Positions 1-12,116 of a stretch of 64,000 nt of DNA are shown in pieces. Under the pieces are notes generated by a model. It searched no databases, had not been told where the DNA came from, and saw only the letters and a program-made list of their open reading frames with translations. How positions within the stretch are numbered: the first letter of the stretch is position 1; every line of letters begins with the position of its first letter. The position numbers were made by a program, and so were the translations under genes. This DNA is from Candidatus Babelota bacterium (GTDB lineage: Bacteria; Babelota; Babeliae; Babelales; Vermiphilaceae): assembly GCA_013287855.1 (NCBI GenBank), contig JABDCY010000002.1:1-64000 (forward strand), in the 5' to 3' direction.

Positions 1-765
1 GATGCACCAGCCCTTAAAATTGCCAATGTTGGCATGGTAGTGCAAACGGCAGTGGAAAGTGCCCGAGATGCAGCAGATATTATTTTGCTCAAAAAAAGTT
101 TGCAAGTGATTATTGATGGCATACGGGAAGGCCGTGCGGTATTTAATAATACGCTCAAATATGTACTTATTATTCTCGCATCTAATTTTAGTAATTTTTA
201 TTCTATCGCTATTGTTTCGCTCTTCATGGATTTTTTGCCATTGCTACCCGTGCAAATTTTATTGAGCAATTTACTCACTGATATTGCTATGGTTATGTTG
301 GCAACTGATACGGTAAATGAAGCAGATTTGCGCATACCAACTAAATTTAATATTCGTGGTTTGATAGTGCGAGCGACGGTGCTTGGTAGTGTAACGTCTC
401 TTTGTGATGTTATTTTTCTTCTCGTGTTTCGTCATCAAGAGCCTGCGTTATTCCGCACCAACTGGTTCATAGTCAATGTGCTTACCGAAATGTTAGTGAT
501 ATTTTCGTTACGTTCGCGCACTTTTTTTGCTACCGCTCGCCGGCCATCACTTTCATTAATTGTTGCTGCAGTAGTAGTTTCTATAGCTGGCATAGCGATA
601 CCAATGAGCATGTGGGGTCAAGAGTTATTTGGGTTTGTGCATCCACGCATGGCAGACGTGCCTACCCTTGCCTTATTGATACCGAGTTATTTTATCGGTA
701 CCGAGATAGTGAAATTAATCTACAATGTGATCATGAAAAAAACGAGGCTTAATGCCGAGGAATAA
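1..765 (+). CDS. P-type cation-transporting ATPase, C-terminal part (truncated by window start)
   Basis: Frame is open from base 1: DAPALKIANVGMVVQTAVESARDAADIILLKKSL, the P-type ATPase hinge motif, followed by MgtA-like C-terminal TM helices. Confidence 0.9.
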   Translation, partial: DAPALKIANVGMVVQTAVESARDAADIILLKKSLQVIIDGIREGRAVFNNTLKYVLIILASNFSNFYSIAIVSLFMDFLPLLPVQILLSNLLTDIAMVMLATDTVNEADLRIPTKFNIRGLIVRATVLGSVTSLCDVIFLLVFRHQEPALFRTNWFIVNVLTEMLVIFSLRSRTFFATARRPSLSLIVAAVVVSIAGIAIPMSMWGQELFGFVHPRMADVPTLALLIPSYFIGTEIVKLIYNVIMKKTRLNAEE

Positions 766-1192
766 ACTTCACGTGAATTAAATTAGCATCTTCTGGCAGC
801 TTAATAACATAATCATCTGGCAACAGAGTAACCATATTTGGCATCTCTTTGGTTACTTCGATTTTTAGTTTCACCAGAGAAAGAGACTCAAATTTTTGTT
901 TGGCATAATGCCAAGCCGCTGTCTTGAGGTCAGCAACTCGAATGAGATCGTGTGTCGTTGCTCGTTTAAATGAATGATCTGGAGTTGGGAGTCCACCATA
1001 AGAATTGATAAGTGAAAAAAGGTCGATAGTATGTTCGCATACATCTTCAGACAATTCTTGCGTTGCTGCGCATTGAGCATGCCTTAAGTTGATGCAGATA
1101 CTAAGATTTATGGTGTCTGCTTGTGCTGTTACTAGTGTGCCAAGCGCATTAAACATCACACATAGAATTATCTGATTTCTTTTGCTTCTCAT
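749..1192 (-). CDS. Hypothetical secreted protein
   Basis: ORF with a signal-peptide-like N-terminus. GGGGGAG lies just upstream of ATG at 1192. Overlaps the ATPase 3' end convergently. Confidence 0.6.
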   Translation of the reverse strand: MRSKRNQIILCVMFNALGTLVTAQADTINLSICINLRHAQCAATQELSEDVCEHTIDLFSLINSYGGLPTPDHSFKRATTHDLIRVADLKTAAWHYAKQKFESLSLVKLKIEVTKEMPNMVTLLPDDYVIKLPEDANLIHVKFIPRH

Positions 1193-1363
1193 ATTCTCCC
1201 CCTTGAGCAGCATGATATTGTTTACCCTTTACATGCATCAATTTTTCATCAGGTTCTACAATAGTTGTTTTTTTCCCTAAATATCCTTTGTAGTTAAATC
1301 AACCTCAACTTTAAAATTAACTGAAGAAACACGATAAAAACAATGGTTTGTTTATTCTACTTC

Positions 1364-1404
1364 GCCATTCAACCCCAAGTCTTTCAAGACTGGGGTTGAA
1401 TGGC
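1364..1404. repeat. Long near-perfect hairpin GCCATTCAACCCCAAGTCTT/AAGACTGGGGTTGAATGGC
   Basis: Arms complementary over about 19 bp with one bulge and a 2-nt loop. Confidence 0.8.
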
Positions 1405-1596
1405 AGGGTAGAACCCTTACAAGCTCGTAGAGCGTAGTAGGGTAAAAAGCTCCGAAGAACTTCGCGCAATACGCCGGCTTTAAAGCCGGTAAGCGCTTCA
1501 TAAAAATAGTTCCTGGACTCTGAACTTCCATAAAATAGTAAGAATGTTAGGCTTACAGCCGAAAAAACAAAACCATACTTTTTTGAAAGGATTTCT

Positions 1597-2223
1597 ATGC
1601 AACGTCATTCCAAACTATTAATGGTGGGTATAGGCGTGCTGGTAAATTGTATAGGAACGAGTTTCCCCGGGAGTACTGGTGGGCCACATGATCAAGAAGA
1701 AAACCAAAGCTTGGTTAAATACCTTCTTCCAAGAGGATTAATCTATGGAGCTGGGATATGGGGTACAAGTGCGATGCTTTCTTTTAATGCGTATCCAGAT
1801 TGGATGGGGTCAGAAATTAAGCAAGATATGTTATTCAAAGAACGATTTCCGATATATTTTTATAAAACAATAACAGCAACAAGAACGATTGCTGGAAGCA
1901 CTGCAATTGCATGTGGCGCCATGGCTGTGTTAGCAGCCAACGAAGAACGCATTAGGAAAATATTCAAAAATGACGCGCACAGAAATTACGTATATTCGAG
2001 CGGCGCAGGTATAGTCAGTCTCACAACCTTAATAGCATCGGCGATAGCCCGAAGTTCCATGAATAGCCATACACCAAAAAGTGCCACACTTGGGACTATG
2101 TCATTAGGTTCTGTCGTTGCTGCTTCATATTTTCTAATCAACGGGTTGAATTATAGAGCAGAAAAGTTACGTCCACCAATAATCAGCGAACCTGAAGAGC
2201 ATGGCAGAGGTGAATCACCCTGA
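1597..2223 (+). CDS. Hypothetical membrane protein with signal sequence
   Basis: AAAGGA RBS; several hydrophobic segments; no recognised family. Confidence 0.6.
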   Translation: MQRHSKLLMVGIGVLVNCIGTSFPGSTGGPHDQEENQSLVKYLLPRGLIYGAGIWGTSAMLSFNAYPDWMGSEIKQDMLFKERFPIYFYKTITATRTIAGSTAIACGAMAVLAANEERIRKIFKNDAHRNYVYSSGAGIVSLTTLIASAIARSSMNSHTPKSATLGTMSLGSVVAASYFLINGLNYRAEKLRPPIISEPEEHGRGESP

Positions 2224-2244
2224 ATTTCAGAATCTTCAAATTTT

Positions 2245-2994
2245 TTATGCAGGAAATAGATAGGAAATAAAATAATCCTGGAACAATACGTAGACGATGG
2301 CACCGAAAGCCAAGAATGGTCCAAAAGGAATTCTTACATTGCGATTTTTGGCAATTAAGAGTGCGTAAATAACACCGATAACCGAACCAAATACCGAGCC
2401 CACCAAAACACTAAACCAGCAGCCAAAAACTCCGGTGAATGACCCAATGAATGCTAACAATTCAAGGTCACCTTGGCCCATGCCTTCTTTGCCCGTGAGG
2501 GCTTTGAACAATTTTGCCATACCAAAAAGAAATCCGTAGCCAAGCAGTACGCCTAGCATGCTATCCAGGTATGATATCGGCAGCAAATTGAAAAAACTCA
2601 ACATCACACCGCATGGAATAAGAAATAACGTTACAAAACGTGAGATGAGCATACTTTCTAAGTCAGAACGAATCGTGACAATGAGTGCAGAGAAAAAGAG
2701 AAAATAGGCGGGAATATAGTGCAACGGGACCAGATACAATAGCGGCAGCATAACACCCACCGTGAGCAGCTCAATAAATGGATAGAGTAGTGAGATAGGT
2801 TTGTGGCAGTAACGACATTTGCCGCCAAGCATGATCCAAGAAAAAACGGGGATGAGGTCATACCACGCAAGTTGATGATGGCACTCAGGACATTGCGAGC
2901 GGGGCGTTATAATGCTTTTATTTCTAATAAGTCGGTACGATAAGGCATTTAAAAAAGATCCCCAACACAGTAAAAAAGGGATCGCTACTAACAT
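2245..2994 (-). CDS. pilD: Prepilin peptidase / type IV leader peptidase (A24)
   Basis: N-terminal CPECHHQL...CRYCHKPIS zinc-type motif, GxGD-type motif GQGDLELLAFIG, polytopic. Confidence 0.9.
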   Translation of the reverse strand: MLVAIPFLLCWGSFLNALSYRLIRNKSIITPRSQCPECHHQLAWYDLIPVFSWIMLGGKCRYCHKPISLLYPFIELLTVGVMLPLLYLVPLHYIPAYFLFFSALIVTIRSDLESMLISRFVTLFLIPCGVMLSFFNLLPISYLDSMLGVLLGYGFLFGMAKLFKALTGKEGMGQGDLELLAFIGSFTGVFGCWFSVLVGSVFGSVIGVIYALLIAKNRNVRIPFGPFLAFGAIVYVLFQDYFISYLFPA

Positions 2995-3365
2995 TATACG
3001 TGATCTTCCGATTTTATTTTATCGAGCAACGCATCAATGCGCGCTTGTTTTTCAAACTTTTCGTCAAATTTAAACACAAGATCAGGCGTGTAGCGAGATG
3101 CAATATTCTTGGAAAGCGCCTTGCGCAGCGAGGGTTTATACAAAATCAACAAGGACATTTTTGCATGAAACTCTGTTTCACCTTTGTCGGTGTAAAAGAG
3201 GATGAAGCAAATGCCGCCATCGCGTGAAAGTTCTACGCGACTGATATGAATTCCGTGTAATTCTGGTTCATCCATACTCAAACGCATAAAAAGTTGTGAA
3301 AGCTCTTTGAATAAAAGAGCTTCTTTTTTTGCAAGCTTTATGGATCTTACGTTTGACTGTGTCAT
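2994..3365 (-). CDS. rbfA: Ribosome-binding factor A
   Basis: Small KH-type protein with the C-terminal pattern LRKALSKNIASRYTPDLVFKFDEKFEKQARIDALLDKI. Confidence 0.85.
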   Translation of the reverse strand: MTQSNVRSIKLAKKEALLFKELSQLFMRLSMDEPELHGIHISRVELSRDGGICFILFYTDKGETEFHAKMSLLILYKPSLRKALSKNIASRYTPDLVFKFDEKFEKQARIDALLDKIKSEDHV

Positions 3366-3420
3366 GATAAAAAAATATGCGCTTTATACAAGCGCTTTTG
3401 GCAAAAGTGAAAAGGTTTAA

Positions 3421-3630
3421 TTAAAATCCACGGGCAACGCGGCGCATGAAGTTTTGTTTCATAGCACGCATAAGACGTTTACGCTTTTTTTGGGTGTTAG
3501 GTTCAAAGTAGACGACGCGTTTCATATCGCGCACAACACCTTCACGTTCAATTTTCTTCTTGAGTTGTCGCAGGGCACGATCAACATTGGCATTGGTTAC
3601 ATGAACTTCAATGTTTGATTTTTTTGACAT
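3421..3630 (-). CDS. rpsU: 30S ribosomal protein S21
   Basis: 69 aa, ALRQLKKKIEREGVVRDMKRVVYFEPNTQKKRKR typical of bS21. Confidence 0.92.
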   Translation of the reverse strand: MSKKSNIEVHVTNANVDRALRQLKKKIEREGVVRDMKRVVYFEPNTQKKRKRLMRAMKQNFMRRVARGF

Positions 3631-3827
3631 AAAAATATGACATCCTTTCTTTTAGAGGTTATTTCATAACTTTTATTAATAGTAAAATTTTAATTTTTTT
3701 TTCAGAATATGTCCAGGTTTTATCAAAATAGCCTTCCTCAGATAAAACCATCATTTTGACAGATAGAAATATATTGTTTAGATTGTTCCATATATGGGGT
3801 GTTATTATGTGTATAAACGGAGGTTTC

Positions 3828-4121
3828 ATGGTTAAAAAACGATTCTTAAGATTATTGCTAACACTTATCGTAATGAGTAGTATTGGGTCCGCTCATGCTA
3901 ACACCAAACTGTGGGATGACAACAATCTGGGATTAAGCTGTGCCATGTTGTCAATCACATTGCCACTCATGATTTTAGAAGCTGCAGCAAAGACTTCTGC
4001 CAAGAAAAAAGCTACGCCAGAACATAATCTAAAAAAAGAGCTTAAGTTTTTGGCAGGACTATGTCTTGTCACTTTTGGCCTTATTTGTATAGGCAGTTCA
4101 ATGGAACATTCAAGCAAGTAA
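3828..4121 (+). CDS. Small membrane/secreted hypothetical protein
   Basis: ATG at 3828 preceded by GGAGG; signal peptide MVKKRFLRLLLTLIVMSSIGSAHA. Confidence 0.55.
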   Translation: MVKKRFLRLLLTLIVMSSIGSAHANTKLWDDNNLGLSCAMLSITLPLMILEAAAKTSAKKKATPEHNLKKELKFLAGLCLVTFGLICIGSSMEHSSK

Positions 4122-4124
4122 CTC

Positions 4125-5516
4125 TTAAAATGTCGCATTAAAGCTGACCATAACCGTGGTGCTTCGATAGGCATTACGTTCGGCCACCGGAGCTTGCCAG
4201 AGGAAACCAAGTGAAACGTTAGGAGAGATGTCATAGTTAAGTGCCGTATTTATGACCTGGACCTTCCAACTTGAACGATCCCGCAGAATTACTGGAAAGA
4301 AAGCGGCATCAGGAGAACGCAGCTTAAAGCAATCAGGATCATGATCTACCAGGACATATTCAAAATAGAATGAAAGCATGTCCAGAAAATGGCGGGCATT
4401 CAATTTAAGACCAAAAAGAAGATTTCTGCCCGGTTGTACTATCACATCTGATTTAAAAGGAAAAATCCCTGATTGTGCATCATCGGTAGGCATCATAAAA
4501 CAAGTCCGTTCTTTGCTAAAGAAATGGGTGATGCCCGCATGGGCCCCTATCTCCACCGTCTCAATAAAATCTAAGTTAAGACCCATGTCAAAGCCTACGG
4601 CATTTGAGTTGTTATTGCTAAAGGGTACCGCGAATACTTTGTTATAATTATGATTTTTGGCAATGGCAGCAGCGAAGCCAACATCCACAAATGGAATCAG
4701 CAGAAATTTTGGCCATGTCGGACGAAACTCATTGATGAAGTAGGCATGACGCCAGAAGAGGTCAATGCGAGGATCTTCAAGCGAAAACTCATGAAAATTT
4801 TCAATATTGAGTCCTAGTTCTTCAGCAATTTCATCAATCTGATCCATGAGAAATGTATTAACATTAGCAACGGTGAGTGTAGGAATGCTTGGTGGTGGAA
4901 CAAAGCTGCCTTGCCCTGTTCGATTAATAAAAGTACCAGTAACTTGGAAAATATCAGCGACACCAGCTTGTATCTGGATACCAATGTCACAGAATAGCAT
5001 AGTTTGGAATTCTGCGCGCACACCACCCTTGCGATAATTGAGCGGTACCGAAAAATAACCAAAGTTATGTTGTGGATCAACGATGGAATTATCATCAATA
5101 ACAAATCCTGGTGGAAGATTAGGGAATAATGCAGCGCGAGCAGTGGCGAGAACTGGAGGCAGTGTTTGTCCTGCCGGCACGGCCCCAAAAAGGAGTCCAA
5201 GAATGTTCCATCTACCTTCAAGGTCGCCAAGCGCTACTATAATATTATCTGCATTGGCGCCAATTGTGGCATTTTGACCAAACGGCGAAAGAAAAACACC
5301 AAAATTTTCAGGATTGCACCACGTTACTTTTTCTTTTTTTAATTCATCAGTGTAGTAGGTGTATAAATATTGATGTGGTTGCAGTGTCGTAAAGCGCGGA
5401 TAGGCATCAGCTTTATTAAAGTTTGATAAATCGCCCCATGTGACCGTTGAAGATATCAATGCAAGCATCACGAGCGATTTTGTTATACTTCGTAACGACA
5501 TTCCTATCCTTTCCAA
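4125..5516 (-). CDS. Outer-membrane beta-barrel-like protein
   Basis: Signal peptide, alternating amphipathic segments, C-terminal aromatic (VMVSFNATF). Confidence 0.65.
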   Translation of the reverse strand: MERIGMSLRSITKSLVMLALISSTVTWGDLSNFNKADAYPRFTTLQPHQYLYTYYTDELKKEKVTWCNPENFGVFLSPFGQNATIGANADNIIVALGDLEGRWNILGLLFGAVPAGQTLPPVLATARAALFPNLPPGFVIDDNSIVDPQHNFGYFSVPLNYRKGGVRAEFQTMLFCDIGIQIQAGVADIFQVTGTFINRTGQGSFVPPPSIPTLTVANVNTFLMDQIDEIAEELGLNIENFHEFSLEDPRIDLFWRHAYFINEFRPTWPKFLLIPFVDVGFAAAIAKNHNYNKVFAVPFSNNNSNAVGFDMGLNLDFIETVEIGAHAGITHFFSKERTCFMMPTDDAQSGIFPFKSDVIVQPGRNLLFGLKLNARHFLDMLSFYFEYVLVDHDPDCFKLRSPDAAFFPVILRDRSSWKVQVINTALNYDISPNVSLGFLWQAPVAERNAYRSTTVMVSFNATF

Positions 5517-5573
5517 TTTTTTTTGCTACCAACGTTATAGCATCTCCGTAAAGAATAAGTCAATTACTTACAA

Positions 5574-6770
5574 TTATGACAGTGCTTCCAAAAGTCCTTC
5601 AACTGCAAAAGCAAATATTACGAGTGCAGTGACAATGCCAATGAAGGTAGGAATGTTGTAGGTGCGTTGCCATTCTTCTTTAACGGTTAACAAGGTGATC
5701 ATTGAGGTAATGTAGGCAAACACAATAAATATTGCAGTCAAATTAAAAAAGAGATCAATGTTATGCAGTAGGCTGAAGGTGGTAAATATACACAAACCAA
5801 TAAAGAGCACAGCACCGCGTGGTGTCGCAACGGGAGTATGTAACAATTTATGAATAATTGAAGATCTAAATTCTTTGAGCTGGGACAAAAACAGACTGCT
5901 TGAGCTCCAAATCATCGAGTGGATGGTGCCGATAATCGCAGAAAGTATTGAAATATGAATGAGAGTGATAAGCCAATCATTATTGGGAAACACTTGGCGC
6001 AGAGTTTCTGAGATAGGAATATTGGGATCAGAAAATAATGAAAGCGGTGTTGAAAGAATAATGGAACTTACAAACAGCGTATAAATAATACCTACTAATA
6101 AAATCGAGTAGACGAGAGCCTGCGGCACATTACGCGCAGGATCTTTCACAATTGTGAATAAGGATGCGGCGCATTCAAATCCAAAAAAACCAAAAATAAT
6201 TTTGCGTGTTGCTTTTAGTACATTAGAAAAACCGTAGGGTGCAAACGGTGTTAAATGAGCGAAATTTACTTTGGTCAAGCACAACGCCGTCGTTGCAAGC
6301 AGAGGAAACACGGTGGTGCAAATGAGAATTTGTTGACCAAGCTGCGAGAGCACTACACCAAACATATTAAGGATGACGAGGGCGATGAGTGTGGCAAGAC
6401 CAAGATAATATGCAGGTATGCTCGGGAAAAAATGGTGCAAGTAGATGCCGGCCATTTGGCACAATAAACCCATGGCAATGACAAGGCCAACGATGTAGGA
6501 GCAGCTTGCAAATAGGCCAACGGAGTGTCCTGCCCATTGCTTAGTATAAGCGTAGAAGGAACCCTCTTGCGGAAAATAACTGGCAACTTTAGCAAGTGAG
6601 AGTGCCATAAAGAGCACCGAAAATATCACAAAAATAAATGCAAGAATTCCTGCAGGACCTACAAATGATGCCAGAGTGGCGGGAACAATGAAAATCCCAG
6701 AGCCAATCATGGCATTCATGCCTATTATTGTGGCAGTGCTTACGCCAATTTTTTGTGATTCTTGCGTCAT
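5574..6770 (-). CDS. APC superfamily amino acid permease
   Basis: MIGSGIFIVPA motif at the N-terminus, about 12 TM segments, GFFGFECAASL. Confidence 0.88.
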   Translation of the reverse strand: MTQESQKIGVSTATIIGMNAMIGSGIFIVPATLASFVGPAGILAFIFVIFSVLFMALSLAKVASYFPQEGSFYAYTKQWAGHSVGLFASCSYIVGLVIAMGLLCQMAGIYLHHFFPSIPAYYLGLATLIALVILNMFGVVLSQLGQQILICTTVFPLLATTALCLTKVNFAHLTPFAPYGFSNVLKATRKIIFGFFGFECAASLFTIVKDPARNVPQALVYSILLVGIIYTLFVSSIILSTPLSLFSDPNIPISETLRQVFPNNDWLITLIHISILSAIIGTIHSMIWSSSSLFLSQLKEFRSSIIHKLLHTPVATPRGAVLFIGLCIFTTFSLLHNIDLFFNLTAIFIVFAYITSMITLLTVKEEWQRTYNIPTFIGIVTALVIFAFAVEGLLEALS

Positions 6771-6890
6771 TATGCATCCTTACTAAAACGGGCTATACTA
6801 CTTGTGAATTGCGTCGCATTAGTGTGACATAGGCTGTGATGTTTAACAAGTCAAAAAAGATCGAGAATGAAAATTTAGAAGGAGTTTAAT

Positions 6891-7445
6891 ATGAAACCTA
6901 CAACCCTATTTTCTGCTGTCCTTTTTTCTCTGCAGATATTTTTTCTTATTCATGCCATGGAAACTGGTGATGTGGGACTTTTACAAAACTGGCCTTTGAA
7001 GCAACGCGATGGTAAAAAAAAATTATCACTCGTTTCAAAACAAGATGTTGTAGAAATGTGGGATACAAGCCGCGATGAAAAAGTGAGTGATGCAAATCTC
7101 AGCGCTATTGCGCAGCAGCTTGCTGCTTTGCAACTGCAACTTGGCAAATTTGAAGGGGCTATTATAAAAAGGCTGGATGTGCTTGAAGCAGAGATGAGTG
7201 CGGTCAAAGCAGGCTTGAAGGAAGTTCAAGAATGTGTTGAAGCAACAAAATCATTCAATATGCAGAGGCTTACCCATGCAATAAACATTGTCCAATCTAC
7301 CAAAGAATTGGTGAAGGGTGAAGGCAACTCAAATAATGCAGGTAATAGCTCAAAAAATCACAGGCGGTCGCAAAAAAATTTCAGTCAAAGTAAACAAACC
7401 AAAAAATTACAATCAAAACAGCAAGCAGAGCAACAAAAAGAATAG
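6891..7445 (+). CDS. Secreted coiled-coil hypothetical protein
   Basis: GAAGGAG RBS, signal peptide, heptad-rich centre, K/Q/S-rich tail. Confidence 0.65.
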   Translation: MKPTTLFSAVLFSLQIFFLIHAMETGDVGLLQNWPLKQRDGKKKLSLVSKQDVVEMWDTSRDEKVSDANLSAIAQQLAALQLQLGKFEGAIIKRLDVLEAEMSAVKAGLKEVQECVEATKSFNMQRLTHAINIVQSTKELVKGEGNSNNAGNSSKNHRRSQKNFSQSKQTKKLQSKQQAEQQKE

Positions 7446-7454
7446 GAATCTCAC

Positions 7455-7706
7455 ATGCAACTTTGTTCATATTACCAGGCACTAGTCAAACGCAGTGACA
7501 CCTGGTTTTTGACTTCAGTTCTGCGCAGCTTTGAACATCTGACGTTTGATCGCACACTGAACAGCGAACAAGGTTTGTTCGAGTTTTTTGTGCCAGAAAA
7601 TGCAGAGCCATACTTTTTACACGTCATGGATTATTTCCAGAAGCAACATATTGTTACGGGGTTGCAAAAATTACCAAATAGATTGCTTACTGATGCTCAG
7701 GTGTAA
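7455..7706 (+). CDS. Hypothetical protein (83 aa)
   Basis: Short ORF 9 nt downstream of the previous gene with AGGA before ATG. Confidence 0.45.
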   Translation: MQLCSYYQALVKRSDTWFLTSVLRSFEHLTFDRTLNSEQGLFEFFVPENAEPYFLHVMDYFQKQHIVTGLQKLPNRLLTDAQV

Positions 7707-7804
7707 AACAGGCGAAAAATCCCTGAAATAAGGCAAAATATTGACTTTTCACCATCAAATTTTTTATGCTCGAAGTGTGGGAAGAAAATAAAAAAGGAGT
7801 CAAT

Positions 7805-9040
7805 ATGATGATCTTTAGAATATTTTTAGCGGCAGTTATGTGTGCTGCAGGCACCATGGCAGTCCATGCTATGGAAAAGGAAAAACCAAAATTAAAACAA
7901 GTTATCAAGCCAAAATACATTGCTGAAGAAGTAAACCAACGACTTTCTTCTTTTTTAGAAAAAAATAGAAAGTACGTTCCAAAAATTTCAGAAGAAGTTA
8001 ACGCAGCGGTACTTAAGTTTCTGAATAATAATAAAGCGTTTGTTGATGATGTTACTGATATTACACATGTGCAAAACGACAAAGATCCAAAACATCCGGA
8101 AAACAACAAATTACAAATCTTTTATAATGATATAAAACCAAAATATGACAAAGAATTAAAGAACTTGAGCCAATGGTCATTTGCAATTCCTGTAGCTGTT
8201 GGCGATGACAAAGTATTAGTGCGATTATCTGGCCCACTCCATACACGTGAAAATTTCAATACCCAAAGAGGTGCGGGATGGGGAGAAAACTATACTGAAG
8301 ATAGTTTGGATAACTACCTTAACGAATATGGTGAGGCAAACTTCCAGAATATAAGTCGTTTTACTAATAATATTATTGCTCGCAGAGCTGTAGCAGAAAA
8401 AAAACTTAAAAATTATTACATACCAGAAAGCTTTCCTATTAAAATTCCATGGCGCCAAGGTCCTCTGATTTCAGACAAGAATTATGTAGTGGTTGAGGAG
8501 TTTATACCAAATACCCTTCCATTAGGTGATCCAAAAGCAATAGAGACATTTACGAAAGAGAAAATTGCTACACTGTATGATTGGATGAAGGCTATCCCAT
8601 TTTGGAACATTGGTGAAAATGGCTCGAATATAGCAGTTGCGCAAGATGGCACAATAATTCCGGTTGATTTTGAGCAACCTAATAATATAGCACCATCATG
8701 GTTCTTAGATTATCCACCACGCAAATTTGCGCATGATATCTTTGCTGGAGCTGAAAGTTTACACAAACTTTTAATACAAAAGGGACGTACCGATTTAGCT
8801 GATGAAATTCTTTCATTGGTCAAGGATGATTTAGATAAGCTGGTGAATGATCCTCATCCTCAAATTATAGAAGCTGCTTGGCCTGAACAGTATGAAGCGG
8901 ACGCTAGAAAGACTTATAAGCAAGATAAAGAAATACAGAAAAAAATGAGTGAAGATGAGTATGTTCTACGAGCGAGAAATGATGCCATTAGAGGAAATCT
9001 AACTGGTTATTTCCTTGGTGAGTTGAGAAAAAGAAAATAA
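7805..9040 (+). CDS. Secreted protein with possible divergent kinase/phosphotransferase-like fold
   Basis: ATG at 7805 after AAAAGGAG; signal peptide. Segments YVVVEEFIPN and GSNIAVAQDGTIIPVDFE resemble kinase hinge and N...D[FI]E regions. Confidence 0.55.
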   Translation: MMIFRIFLAAVMCAAGTMAVHAMEKEKPKLKQVIKPKYIAEEVNQRLSSFLEKNRKYVPKISEEVNAAVLKFLNNNKAFVDDVTDITHVQNDKDPKHPENNKLQIFYNDIKPKYDKELKNLSQWSFAIPVAVGDDKVLVRLSGPLHTRENFNTQRGAGWGENYTEDSLDNYLNEYGEANFQNISRFTNNIIARRAVAEKKLKNYYIPESFPIKIPWRQGPLISDKNYVVVEEFIPNTLPLGDPKAIETFTKEKIATLYDWMKAIPFWNIGENGSNIAVAQDGTIIPVDFEQPNNIAPSWFLDYPPRKFAHDIFAGAESLHKLLIQKGRTDLADEILSLVKDDLDKLVNDPHPQIIEAAWPEQYEADARKTYKQDKEIQKKMSEDEYVLRARNDAIRGNLTGYFLGELRKRK

Positions 9041-9049
9041 TTTTCACAG

Positions 9050-9092
9050 CATAAAAAGAAGGACCTCTCAAAAAAGAGGTCCTTCTTTTTAT
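9050..9092. terminator. Bidirectional intrinsic terminator hairpin
   Basis: ATAAAAAGAAGGACCTCTC-AAAAAA-GAGGTCCTTCTTTTTAT between convergent genes. Confidence 0.9.
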
Positions 9093-9113
9093 GCTCATCG
9101 GTTATAAATTTTC

Positions 9114-11933
<2,820 letters not shown>

Positions 11934-12116
11934 CTACGCATCCTTTATACAAATATTAGTTTTATCGGCACCGTAAATAAATGGTAGAGCGTTGGTCAAG
12001 AGATAACAGGTTAGGTGCAGGCATAACTTGAGAGTGCCGCTTTTTAATGGTTTGGTTGACAAATAGTTCATCTATTGTTACTGATTTTGATGATTTTTTT
12101 GTCACAGGGAGTGTAT

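Noticed and set aside
4378-5277. Several plus-strand ORFs of 63-89 aa inside the 4125..5516 minus gene
   Set aside because: Fully overlapped by a longer, better supported barrel gene; no independent evidence.
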